64,000 nucleotides of DNA, taken from the NCBI RefSeq assembly GCF_001011155.1, contig NZ_CP011479.1, positions 3,986,501 through 4,050,500 of the forward strand. Direction: 5' to 3'. The notes under the pieces were generated by a model, which worked only from the letters and a program-made list of their open reading frames with translations, was not told where the DNA came from and did not search any database. Position 1 is the first letter of the stretch, and the number at the start of each line of letters is the position of its first letter. A program made the position numbers and the translations under genes. This document shows positions 56,820 through 64,000 of the stretch, in pieces. Origin of the DNA: Hoeflea sp. IMCC20628 (GTDB lineage Bacteria > Pseudomonadota > Alphaproteobacteria > Rhizobiales > Rhizobiaceae).

Positions 56820-57842
56820 TTACTTCATCAGGCCGTTTTCCTTGAGGTAGGTGGTCAGCACTTCGTAGACCTTCTTGGCATTGTCGGAGCGCTCGGCGAC
56901 CTTGGCCCATTCGCCGGTAGCGATGGTACGGAACTTGGCGCGTTCCTCGGCCGACCAGTCATGGACGGTGATCTTGCCGCCGGCCTTGTCTTCGGCGACC
57001 GCTGCCAGATCGAGCGCAGCAAGGGCTGCCACCTGGCTCTGGGCGAACTCGACGACGCTTTCTTCAAGTGCTGTCTTGACGTCGTCGTCAAGCGCATCCC
57101 ACTTGGCCTTGTTCATCGAGATCTCGACGAGCGGCATGGAGTGGAAGCCGGGATAGACCGGGTGCATGGCCACATCATGCATGCCCTGCGACTTGTTGGA
57201 CGAATAGACCGTGTAGTCGGCGGCATCGATGACGCCCTTGTCGAGCGAGGTGAAGACTTCCGAGCCGGGCAGATTGACCGGAGCGGCACCTGCGGCTGCA
57301 AACACCTGCTGGACAAGGCCTTCCGGCGCGCGCAGCTTGAGACCCTTGAGATCAGCGACGCCATCCAGCGGCACTTTCGAGACGAAGGCTTCGAGGCCCG
57401 GCGTGGTGGCGCCGATGAAGTGCAGACCGTAGGGTTCGACGAGCTCGTTCATCAGCTCCTTGCCGCCGCCATTGGCCATGAAATCAAACATTTCCTGCGG
57501 AGACGACCAGGCACCAACCGGATTGGCGATCAAGCCGAACGCCGGATCCTTGCCGGAAAAATAGGAGGTGTCGGTGATGTGGCCGTCGAGAATGCCGCCG
57601 GCGATGGCGTCCTGGGTCTCGTTGTGAGCAACGATGGATTCCACCGGCAACAGTTCGATGGCGAGCTTGCCGCCGGTCTTTTCCATGATGCTTTTGGCCC
57701 AGCCCTGCTGCAGCACGAAATTGGGGTTGCCGGCCGGATCAGACGACTGGAATTTCATCGTCATTTCCTGTGCCAGCGCGGATGCGCCAAGGGCAGCGCC
57801 GATGACCGAAGCCAGGGCGAGTGTGGTCAGGGATTTCAACAT
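56820..57842 (-). CDS. TRAP transporter substrate-binding protein (DctP family), system 3, probably gluconate
   Basis: A 340-residue binding protein with a Sec signal (LALASVIGAALGASALAQ). DctP features are KFQSSDPAGNPNFVLQQGWA, the ligand arginine in GLKLRAPEGLVQQVF and EVFTSLDKGVIDAADY. GGGAGG lies nine bases before the ATG at 57842. It starts 25 bases after gntK and is in the same transcript, which suggests gluconate or a close sugar acid as ligand; direct evidence is lacking. Confidence 0.9.
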   Translation of the reverse strand: MLKSLTTLALASVIGAALGASALAQEMTMKFQSSDPAGNPNFVLQQGWAKSIMEKTGGKLAIELLPVESIVAHNETQDAIAGGILDGHITDTSYFSGKDPAFGLIANPVGAWSSPQEMFDFMANGGGKELMNELVEPYGLHFIGATTPGLEAFVSKVPLDGVADLKGLKLRAPEGLVQQVFAAAGAAPVNLPGSEVFTSLDKGVIDAADYTVYSSNKSQGMHDVAMHPVYPGFHSMPLVEISMNKAKWDALDDDVKTALEESVVEFAQSQVAALAALDLAAVAEDKAGGKITVHDWSAEERAKFRTIATGEWAKVAERSDNAKKVYEVLTTYLKENGLMK

Positions 57843-57867
57843 AGCAAATACCTCCCGGGTATGCGTT

Positions 57868-58443
57868 TCAGTTTTGCCGAGTCTCGATCGTGTCGGGACC
57901 CGGACCGGTTTCGAGAGATGCGGCAGCCGCATCCCCCATCTTGCGAAGCACCGCTTCGGAAAGCAATTCGATTGATGCCGTGACATCGACGGTCATGCCA
58001 TTTTCATCCGTGCCTAGCGGCTCGAGCGTGGCGAGCTGGCTGTCAAGCAGCGGCAGACCGACAAAGTGATCTCGGCGGGCGGCGAGCCGGCTGGCGATCA
58101 GGTCGCGCTCGCCGCTGAGATGGATGAAGCAGGCTGAAGGCAAATGGCTGCGCAGCCGGTCGCGGTAGATGCGGCGCAGCGCCGAACAGGCGATGACTAC
58201 GCCGCCGCGGGCTTGCGCGGCAGCTTCAGCCGCAGCGGCAACCCGGTCAAGCCAGGGCAGCCGCTCGGCATCGCTCAAAGCGTCACCGCGCGACATGGCG
58301 GCACGGGCTGTTTCGGAATGGTGATCATCGGCATCGACCAGGGCCAGATCCAGACGTGCAGACAGGGTACGGGCCAGCGCGGATTTTCCCGCACCGCAGA
58401 CTCCCATCGCAATCAAGACCTTGCCGGTGCTCTGACCTGCCAT
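57868..58443 (-). CDS. gntK: Gluconokinase
   Basis: A 191-residue shikimate-kinase-fold enzyme that makes 6-phosphogluconate from gluconate and ATP, feeding the Entner-Doudoroff and pentose phosphate routes. Walker A is GVCGAGKSALAR; the gluconate-binding part reads DADDHHSETARAAMSRGDAL and DAERLPWLDRV, and the lid has CSALRRIYRDRLR. GGAGG lies six bases before ATG 58443; the ATG at 58449 directly abuts it and is unlikely. It heads an operon with a TRAP transporter and is divergent from gntR. Confidence 0.94.
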   Translation of the reverse strand: MAGQSTGKVLIAMGVCGAGKSALARTLSARLDLALVDADDHHSETARAAMSRGDALSDAERLPWLDRVAAAAEAAAQARGGVVIACSALRRIYRDRLRSHLPSACFIHLSGERDLIASRLAARRDHFVGLPLLDSQLATLEPLGTDENGMTVDVTASIELLSEAVLRKMGDAAAASLETGPGPDTIETRQN

Positions 58444-58472
58444 CACCATCCTCCTCTTGCCTTTGCTCTATT

Positions 58473-58487
58473 GGTAGCGCTAACATT
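58473..58487. promoter_or_regulatory. Predicted GntR operator between gntK and gntR
   Basis: GGTAGCGCTAACATT is centred on the palindrome TAGCGCTA and fits the AGCGCT-centred operators of LacI-type regulators. It lies 30 bases upstream of gntK and 59 upstream of gntR. Its 13-mer TAGCGCTAACATT is the reverse complement of a second site inside gntR. Confidence 0.7.
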
Positions 58488-58545
58488 TGTCAAGCAAGAG
58501 AACTATGCTATAAATCGGCACCCGTAACATTGATCAAGCAGCCCT

Positions 58546-59565
58546 TTGAAAAACAAACGAAATAGTGGAATTACAATTGCCGATGTCGCACGCGAAGCCA
58601 ATGTTAGCGCTATGACTGTATCGCGCGCCTTGCGCGAACCGGAGCGGGTCTCGGCGAAATCGCTGGAACGCATCCGCGCGGTGATCGCGCGGCTGGGATA
58701 CCTGCCCGACCCGGCGGCTCAGGCGCTGGCCGCCGGACGCACCAACGTGATCGGGGTGATCGTCCCGTCGGTGACGAACAATGTTTTTGCCGATGTCATG
58801 CGCGGCGTCTACACGGCGGCGGAAGGCAGCAAATGGCAGGTGCAATTGGGCAATTCGCGCTACTCGGCACTGGAGGAAGAGCGGCTGGTCAAGACATTCC
58901 TCAGCCAGCGGCCGGCAGGGCTGATCATCTCGGGCATTGACCAATCGGAGGTGACGCGGGCGCTGTTGCAAGCCGCCCCCTGCCGCATCGTGCAGATCAT
59001 GGAGATCTCGGACCAGCCGCTCGACATGATGATCGGTTTCTCGCATCTGGAAGGCGCGCGCGCCGCGGCCCGGCACTTGCTGGAGATGGGCTACAAGAGG
59101 CCAGGCTTTCTCGGCGCCCGGCTCGATCCGCGCACGCAACGGCGGTTGCAAGGGTTTCGTGATGTGATGGGTGCAGCCGGCCTGATTGACGCGCGCCGCA
59201 TCGTCACCACGCCGCAGGCCTCGACAGTGACGCTCGGCGGCATGCTGATGGCGGATCTTTTGTCACGGGCGCCCGACACCGACGCGATCCTGTGCAACAA
59301 TGACGATCTGGCGCTGGGCGCGCTGTTTGAGTGCCAGCGCCGCGGCCTTGCGGTGCCCGGCGAGATCGGCATTTGCGGCTTCAACGATCTGGAGATGATG
59401 GCCGCCGCCTATCCGGCGATCACAAGCGTGCGCACCCACCGCTACGAGATGGGCGAACGCGCCATGCGGATGCTTGCCGACGCGCTGGACGGACACGAAC
59501 CGGAAGAGCCGGTAATCGATCTCGGCTTCGAAATGGTTGCCCGGCAAAGCACGCTGCGCGGCTAG
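58546..59565 (+). CDS. gntR: LacI-family transcriptional regulator of gluconate genes
   Basis: A 339-residue LacI/GalR repressor. The N-terminal HTH is TIADVAREANVSAMTVSRAL with the minor-groove hinge DPAAQALAAGRTN. The periplasmic-binding-like core follows (IGVIVPSVTNNVFADVMRG ... ILCNNDDLALGALF ... IGICGFNDLEMMAAAYPAITSV). It is divergent from gntK, which with the shared operators makes it the likely gluconate-responsive repressor. It starts at TTG with no strong ribosome site. A second operator-like sequence lies within codons 19-23. Confidence 0.9.
   Translation: MKNKRNSGITIADVAREANVSAMTVSRALREPERVSAKSLERIRAVIARLGYLPDPAAQALAAGRTNVIGVIVPSVTNNVFADVMRGVYTAAEGSKWQVQLGNSRYSALEEERLVKTFLSQRPAGLIISGIDQSEVTRALLQAAPCRIVQIMEISDQPLDMMIGFSHLEGARAAARHLLEMGYKRPGFLGARLDPRTQRRLQGFRDVMGAAGLIDARRIVTTPQASTVTLGGMLMADLLSRAPDTDAILCNNDDLALGALFECQRRGLAVPGEIGICGFNDLEMMAAAYPAITSVRTHRYEMGERAMRMLADALDGHEPEEPVIDLGFEMVARQSTLRG
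58600..58612. promoter_or_regulatory. Second operator-like 13-mer inside the gntR coding sequence
   Basis: AATGTTAGCGCTA matches, in inverse orientation, the intergenic site at 58475-58487 over all 13 bases; the centres are 127 bases apart. The codons used (AAT GTT AGC GCT) are AT-richer than is common in this genome, which suggests the DNA sequence itself is maintained. Confidence 0.5.
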
Positions 59566-59600
59566 CAGCTGTTCGCTGGAGGGCTGGGGCGGCGGCACAC

Positions 59601-60235
59601 CAAAACCCCGCGCGCGAAATTTTTTTCGCCGGCGGTTTGGGGCAGTTCGGGGTCCGGGTTTGAGACCGGAGTGCGGGGCGCGGGCGGCTGGCCCGTGGTG
59701 GTGGCGAAGAAGGGCTTGGCGCAGTCTCCCGCGCCCCGCCGGTGACGGATGCCCATGCCTTCCGGGCACGGGCGGGCAACTCCTCCTGCGAACGCATCAC
59801 CTCAAGCCCTGGCGCGGTTTCGTCTTGTTCGGCTTGGTCAGGGCCGAACCCGCCCTCTCCCCAGGCAACAGGCGAGGCAACCCGCCACATGCGCCCGGGG
59901 ACTTGTCAGGCCGGCGCTGCAAGTGGGACGCGCGCCGCGCAGACCGGCCAGCCCGCCGGGCAGTGCGACACACAGCAAACGCCGCCGGGGCCGGCCAGGC
60001 CGGGCCACCGGTTGCGGCCTTCGCACGACCACCTTTCTGTCAGCTCCACTTTTTGCTGACGGGCGTCCATGCTGGCCGGGATGATGTTTCGCAAGCGTCT
60101 GACCCGCGATGCGGCCCCGCGCGCCAAACCTCACCGCCTTCCGCCGGCCAAAGCTCCGTGGGCTCCAGCCATCCGTTGCGACGGAAGGTTTTGGCAGTAT
60201 CGCATGGGCGGAAAGGGTGGGGAAAATATTGGGGA
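59601..60235. repeat. Dispersed intergenic repeat, copy B
   Basis: Counterpart of 39981-40567, in the same orientation, with blocks such as GCCTTCCGGGCA, GCCGAACCCGCC, AGTATCGCATGGG and AAAGGGTGGGGAAAAT in the same order. It begins 35 bases after the gntR stop and fills most of the gap up to the IS cluster. No ribosome sites or known families are seen on either strand. On the minus strand both copies share a weakly similar peptide (IFPTL, HAIL, PSV, TDG), which may be a trace of former coding. Confidence 0.65.
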
Positions 60236-60391
60236 TAGAACATCCGCGGAACAGGGGAGTTTCACAATCAATGCGGTAGGCATTTTGCGATTCCGGATCA
60301 CTGGTTTCCCAATCAAAATGCATAAACGGGTGTGTTGGCTGTACAAAACAGGAGGGATGCGCGCGCAGCACTAGCCATGCATGCAATTGCC

Positions 60392-61766
60392 GTAATTACC
60401 CACCCCCTTGCCATGCACCACAATGTCTGAATCCATGATGATATGGATCGGACTGATTTGCAGCAGCTGAGCAAGGACGAATTGATCGAGATGGTGCTTC
60501 GGCTCCAACGGCCTGCCAAGGATTCTCGGACGTCTTCCAAGCCGCCCTCTACGGACAAGAAAGAGAAACGCGTCAACTCACGACCGGGTGGAGCCAAGCC
60601 CGGGCATGAACCCCACAATAGGGTGCTGGCGGATTTTGCCGACATGTTTCGCGATCATGAACCGACCGCCTGCAAGAGATGCGGCCATGCGTTTTCCGGT
60701 GATGATACGATGGTGCTGGCCGGGGCCTATGACGAGATCGATATTCCTGCGATCCGTCCTCATGTCACCCGGCATCGGCGTTTTTCCTGTCATTGCCCGC
60801 AATGCGGCACGACGACAAAAGCCACCGCACCTGCCGTGGCAACCGCAACGCCGTTCGGGCCAGGCATTCACGCGCTGGCGATCTACCTCAAGAGTTTCCA
60901 TGCATTGTCTTACGAACGCCTGAGCGGTGTGTTCATGGATATCTTCGGCCTCCATGCGAGCGAGGGCGCGATCATGAACATGTTTGCCCGCTCCCGTCCG
61001 AGCTTCCAGGCCACAGCACAGGCCGCCAAGGCCAGCCTTCGAGCCGCCCGCGTTGTCGCCAGCGACGAAACCGGTGTGCGTATTGAGGGCACAAATGCCC
61101 AACACTGGGTTTTTCATTGCAAGGATGCCGTTGTCCACCAGCCCGATTACTCCCGTGCAGCACGGGTCGTTCACGAGACCATGGGCGGCCATGTCCCCGA
61201 GGTATGGATATCTGATCGGTATTCAGCCCAGCAATCTCACGGCCATCGACATCAAACCTGCCTTGCACATTTGGCGCGTGATACAGCCTTTGCGCTGGAA
61301 CATGGCGAGGATGATCTCCCTCTTCGCTTCCAGCTTTGGTTTGGCCGTGTGTTTGATTTCGCCAGAGCCATAAGCACATTCGCTGCGTCTACCGTCGCAA
61401 GCAAGAAGCGCAAATTCGATAAACAGCTTGCCGGGCTTCTATGCGCCCCGACTTCATGCGACCTGGCCCAAAAGCTCCAGGCCAAGATCGGGCGGGCCCG
61501 CGATCAGCTGCTGACGTTTTGCGACTATCCCGGAGAAGTCGATGTCACCAACAACACATCTGAGCGAAAGCTCCGTCCATGGGTCATTCAGCGAAAGGTG
61601 ACAAACGGATATCGCGCCATGTGGGCCGCCCAAGCCGAAGCGAACATACGCACGACAGTCGATACCGCACGCCTCAAAGGCGCAAACCCCTTCCAGGTCA
61701 TCGCATCCGTCCTGGCATAGGCCGGTAGAAGAACCGGAAATCACGAATTCAGGGGTGGGTAATTAC
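60392..61766 (+). mobile_element. IS66-family insertion sequence, single-gene type, copy 1 (complete)
   Basis: A 1375-bp element bounded by inverted repeats GTAATTACCCACCCC (left) and GGGGTGGGTAATTAC (right). It is flanked by a perfect 8-bp target duplication CAATTGCC (60384-60391 and 61767-61774), as IS66 elements make. It carries only the large transposase gene and no tnpA/tnpB, as in the ISBst12 subgroup. It looks intact and able to move. Confidence 0.93.
60443..61720 (+). CDS. IS66-family transposase, copy 1
   Basis: A 425-residue DDE transposase. The N-terminus has a short leucine-rich helix and a KDSRTSSKPPS linker typical of IS66 TnpC. A zinc-finger region follows (CKRCGH near residue 75 and CHCPQCG near 115). 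The catalytic triad can be placed at Asp208 (ASDETGVR), Asp258 (ISDRYSAQ) and Glu374 (NTSERKLRP). The C-terminal IS66 extension GANPFQVIASVLA is complete. No frameshift is seen. Confidence 0.94.
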   Translation: MDRTDLQQLSKDELIEMVLRLQRPAKDSRTSSKPPSTDKKEKRVNSRPGGAKPGHEPHNRVLADFADMFRDHEPTACKRCGHAFSGDDTMVLAGAYDEIDIPAIRPHVTRHRRFSCHCPQCGTTTKATAPAVATATPFGPGIHALAIYLKSFHALSYERLSGVFMDIFGLHASEGAIMNMFARSRPSFQATAQAAKASLRAARVVASDETGVRIEGTNAQHWVFHCKDAVVHQPDYSRAARVVHETMGGHVPEVWISDRYSAQQSHGHRHQTCLAHLARDTAFALEHGEDDLPLRFQLWFGRVFDFARAISTFAASTVASKKRKFDKQLAGLLCAPTSCDLAQKLQAKIGRARDQLLTFCDYPGEVDVTNNTSERKLRPWVIQRKVTNGYRAMWAAQAEANIRTTVDTARLKGANPFQVIASVLA

Positions 61767-61877
61767 CAATTGCCCCGCAGAAAACAGATGTTACTCTTCA
61801 ATACCTAGCAACAACCGACTCGACAGCCAGCCATTGCGCAATTCGCGCTAAATAACACCAACTTCATGACCGACCAC

Positions 61878-62848
61878 GTAATTACCCACCCCCTTGCCAT
61901 GCACCACAATGTCTGAATCCATGATGATATGGATCGGACTGATTTGCAGCAGCTGAGCAAGGACGAATTGATCGAGATGGTGCTTCGGCTCCAACGGCCT
62001 GCCAAGGATTCTCGGACGTCTTCCAAGCCGCCCTCTACGGACAAGAAAGAGAAACGCGTCAACTCACGACCGGGTGGAGCCAAGCCCGGGCATGAACCCC
62101 ACAATAGGGTGCTGGCGGATTTTGCCGACATGTTTCGCGATCATGAACCGACCGCCTGCAAGAGATGCGGCCATGCGTTTTCCGGTGATGATACGATGGT
62201 GCTGGCCGGGGCCTATGACGAGATCGATATTCCTGCGATCCGTCCTCATGTCACCCGGCATCGGCGTTTTTCCTGTCATTGCCCGCAATGCGGCACGACG
62301 ACAAAAGCCACCGCACCTGCCGTGGCAACCGCAACGCCGTTCGGGCCAGGCATTCACGCGCTGGCGATCTACCTCAAGAGTTTCCATGCATTGTCTTACG
62401 AACGCCTGAGCGGTGTGTTCATGGATATTTTCGGCCTCCATGCGAGCGAGGGCGCGATCATGAACATGTTTGCCCGCTCCCGTCCGAGCTTCCAGGCCAC
62501 AGCACAGGCCGCCAAGGCCAGCCTTCGAGCCGCCCGCGTTGTCGCCAGCGACGAAACCGGTGTGCGTATTGAGGGCACAAATGCCCAACACTGGGTTTTT
62601 CATTGCAAGGATGCCGTTGTCCACCAGCCCGATTACTCCCGTGCAGCACGGGTCGTTCACGAGACCATGGGCGGCCATGTCCCCGAGGTATGGATATCTG
62701 ATCGGTATTCAGCCCAGCAATCTCACGGCCATCGACATCAAACCTGCCTTGCACATTTGGCGCGTGATACAGCCTTTGCGCTGGAACATGGCGAGGATGA
62801 TCTCCCTCTTCGCTTCCAGCTTTGGTTTGGCCGTGTGTTTGATTTCGC
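61878..62848 (+). mobile_element. IS66-family insertion sequence, copy 2, interrupted by copy 3
   Basis: The left inverted repeat GTAATTACCCACCCC is preceded by CCGACCAC, the expected left target duplication. The sequence matches copy 1 except for one T at 62429 (C in copies 1 and 3). It is cut at GATTTCGC (62841-62848), where copy 3 begins. The right 404 bases should resume after copy 3, outside the window. Confidence 0.9.
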
Positions 62849-62852
62849 GTAA
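61929..62852 (+). pseudogene. IS66-family transposase, copy 2, truncated by insertion of copy 3
   Basis: The first 306 residues are identical in sequence to copy 1, including Asp208 and Asp258. The frame then runs into the left inverted repeat of copy 3, whose GTAATTAC supplies a TAA. Glu374 is lost, so the product is inactive as a transposase. The single base difference from copy 1 (ATT for ATC) is synonymous. Confidence 0.92.
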
Positions 62853-64000
62853 TTACCCACCCCCTTGCCATGCACCACAATGTCTGAATCCATGATGATA
62901 TGGATCGGACTGATTTGCAGCAGCTGAGCAAGGACGAATTGATCGAGATGGTGCTTCGGCTCCAACGGCCTGCCAAGGATTCTCGGACGTCTTCCAAGCC
63001 GCCCTCTACGGACAAGAAAGAGAAACGCGTCAACTCACGACCGGGTGGAGCCAAGCCCGGGCATGAACCCCACAATAGGGTGCTGGCGGATTTTGCCGAC
63101 ATGTTTCGCGATCATGAACCGACCGCCTGCAAGAGATGCGGCCATGCGTTTTCCGGTGATGATACGATGGTGCTGGCCGGGGCCTATGACGAGATCGATA
63201 TTCCTGCGATCCGTCCTCATGTCACCCGGCATCGGCGTTTTTCCTGTCATTGCCCGCAATGCGGCACGACGACAAAAGCCACCGCACCTGCCGTGGCAAC
63301 CGCAACGCCGTTCGGGCCAGGCATTCACGCGCTGGCGATCTACCTCAAGAGTTTCCATGCATTGTCTTACGAACGCCTGAGCGGTGTGTTCATGGATATC
63401 TTCGGCCTCCATGCGAGCGAGGGCGCGATCATGAACATGTTTGCCCGCTCCCGTCCGAGCTTCCAGGCCACAGCACAGGCCGCCAAGGCCAGCCTTCGAG
63501 CCGCCCGCGTTGTCGCCAGCGACGAAACCGGTGTGCGTATTGAGGGCACAAATGCCCAACACTGGGTTTTTCATTGCAAGGATGCCGTTGTCCACCAGCC
63601 CGATTACTCCCGTGCAGCACGGGTCGTTCACGAGACCATGGGCGGCCATGTCCCCGAGGTATGGATATCTGATCGGTATTCAGCCCAGCAATCTCACGGC
63701 CATCGACATCAAACCTGCCTTGCACATTTGGCGCGTGATACAGCCTTTGCGCTGGAACATGGCGAGGATGATCTCCCTCTTCGCTTCCAGCTTTGGTTTG
63801 GCCGTGTGTTTGATTTCGCCAGAGCCATAAGCACATTCGCTGCGTCTACCGTCGCAAGCAAGAAGCGCAAATTCGATAAACAGCTTGCCGGGCTTCTATG
63901 CGCCCCGACTTCATGCGACCTGGCCCAAAAGCTCCAGGCCAAGATCGGGCGGGCCCGCGATCAGCTGCTGACGTTTTGCGACTATCCCGGAGAAGTCGAT
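62849..64000 (+). mobile_element. IS66-family insertion sequence, copy 3, nested in copy 2, runs off the window
   Basis: It begins with GTAATTACCCACCCC exactly inside the copy 2 transposase gene, after GATTTCGC, which should be repeated on the far side as the target duplication. The visible 1152 bases show no difference from copy 1. By length, its right end is expected at about 64223. Confidence 0.9.
62900..64000 (+). CDS. IS66-family transposase, copy 3 (5' part, runs off the window)
   Basis: The first 367 codons of the same 425-residue transposase as copy 1, with the zinc-finger cysteines and both catalytic aspartates (208 and 258) present. The final glutamate lies just beyond the right edge. 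No disabling change is seen, so this copy is probably functional. Confidence 0.92.
   Translation, partial: MDRTDLQQLSKDELIEMVLRLQRPAKDSRTSSKPPSTDKKEKRVNSRPGGAKPGHEPHNRVLADFADMFRDHEPTACKRCGHAFSGDDTMVLAGAYDEIDIPAIRPHVTRHRRFSCHCPQCGTTTKATAPAVATATPFGPGIHALAIYLKSFHALSYERLSGVFMDIFGLHASEGAIMNMFARSRPSFQATAQAAKASLRAARVVASDETGVRIEGTNAQHWVFHCKDAVVHQPDYSRAARVVHETMGGHVPEVWISDRYSAQQSHGHRHQTCLAHLARDTAFALEHGEDDLPLRFQLWFGRVFDFARAISTFAASTVASKKRKFDKQLAGLLCAPTSCDLAQKLQAKIGRARDQLLTFCDYPGEVD

Overview
The window is GC-rich, densely coded chromosomal DNA from an alphaproteobacterium of the order Hyphomicrobiales (Rhizobiales). The gene order olsB - maeB(tme) - mutS, the grpE/hrcA/rph/rdgB/hemW block, the rsmI-yraN...gshB...comM block and a rhizobial-type glpSTPQUV glycerol importer all point that way. 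Three TRAP transporters, acuI and ornithine-lipid synthesis would suit a marine or free-living member such as the Hoeflea/Phyllobacterium relatives; the genus is an inference.

Layout. 1-6.4 kb: two RNA methyltransferases and lspA in an overlapping operon, acuI, a hybrid histidine kinase with a degenerate middle receiver, and olsB with a possible Pho box. 6.5-13.4 kb: malic enzyme (minus strand), mutS, a frameshifted AAA/NadR-like kinase where glnD is found in S. meliloti, and an adenosine-kinase-like PfkB enzyme. 13.4-20.7 kb: TRIC-like channel, grpE, hrcA, then rph-rdgB-hemW, then a membrane GGDEF-EAL protein. 21.2-23.2 kb: a small secreted RDHR-repeat protein, rsmI and yraN. 23.1-32.3 kb: an inserted block (small ORF, LysR regulator, metallo-beta-lactamase-fold protein, glycerol ABC importer operon) that separates yraN from gshB. 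32.5-39.9 kb: gshB, a YciI-like protein, comM, cysK, a Cys/Thr member of the proline racemase family (predicted trans-3-hydroxy-L-proline dehydratase) coupled to dut, and prfC.

40-64 kb is accessory. It holds a diverged dispersed repeat (copy A at 40.0-40.6 kb, copy B at 59.6-60.2 kb), a PAS-GGDEF-EAL protein, relics of an IS3-type orfA and of a duplicated flavoprotein 3' end, three TRAP systems, a flavoprotein with a single-domain response regulator, a Crp/Fnr regulator, and a gluconate cluster (gntK-TRAP divergent from a LacI-type gntR). The window ends in three nearly identical single-gene IS66-family elements. Copy 1 is complete with an 8-bp target duplication. Copy 3 is inserted inside copy 2.

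Working together: GlpS/GlpT form an ATPase pair in which only one composite ATP site looks canonical. The gntK-TRAP operon and gntR share two copies of a 13-mer operator-like sequence, one upstream and one inside the gntR coding sequence. In every TRAP locus a strong hairpin directly follows the binding-protein gene, which would give excess binding protein over membrane subunits. No tRNA, rRNA or CRISPR array was recognised.
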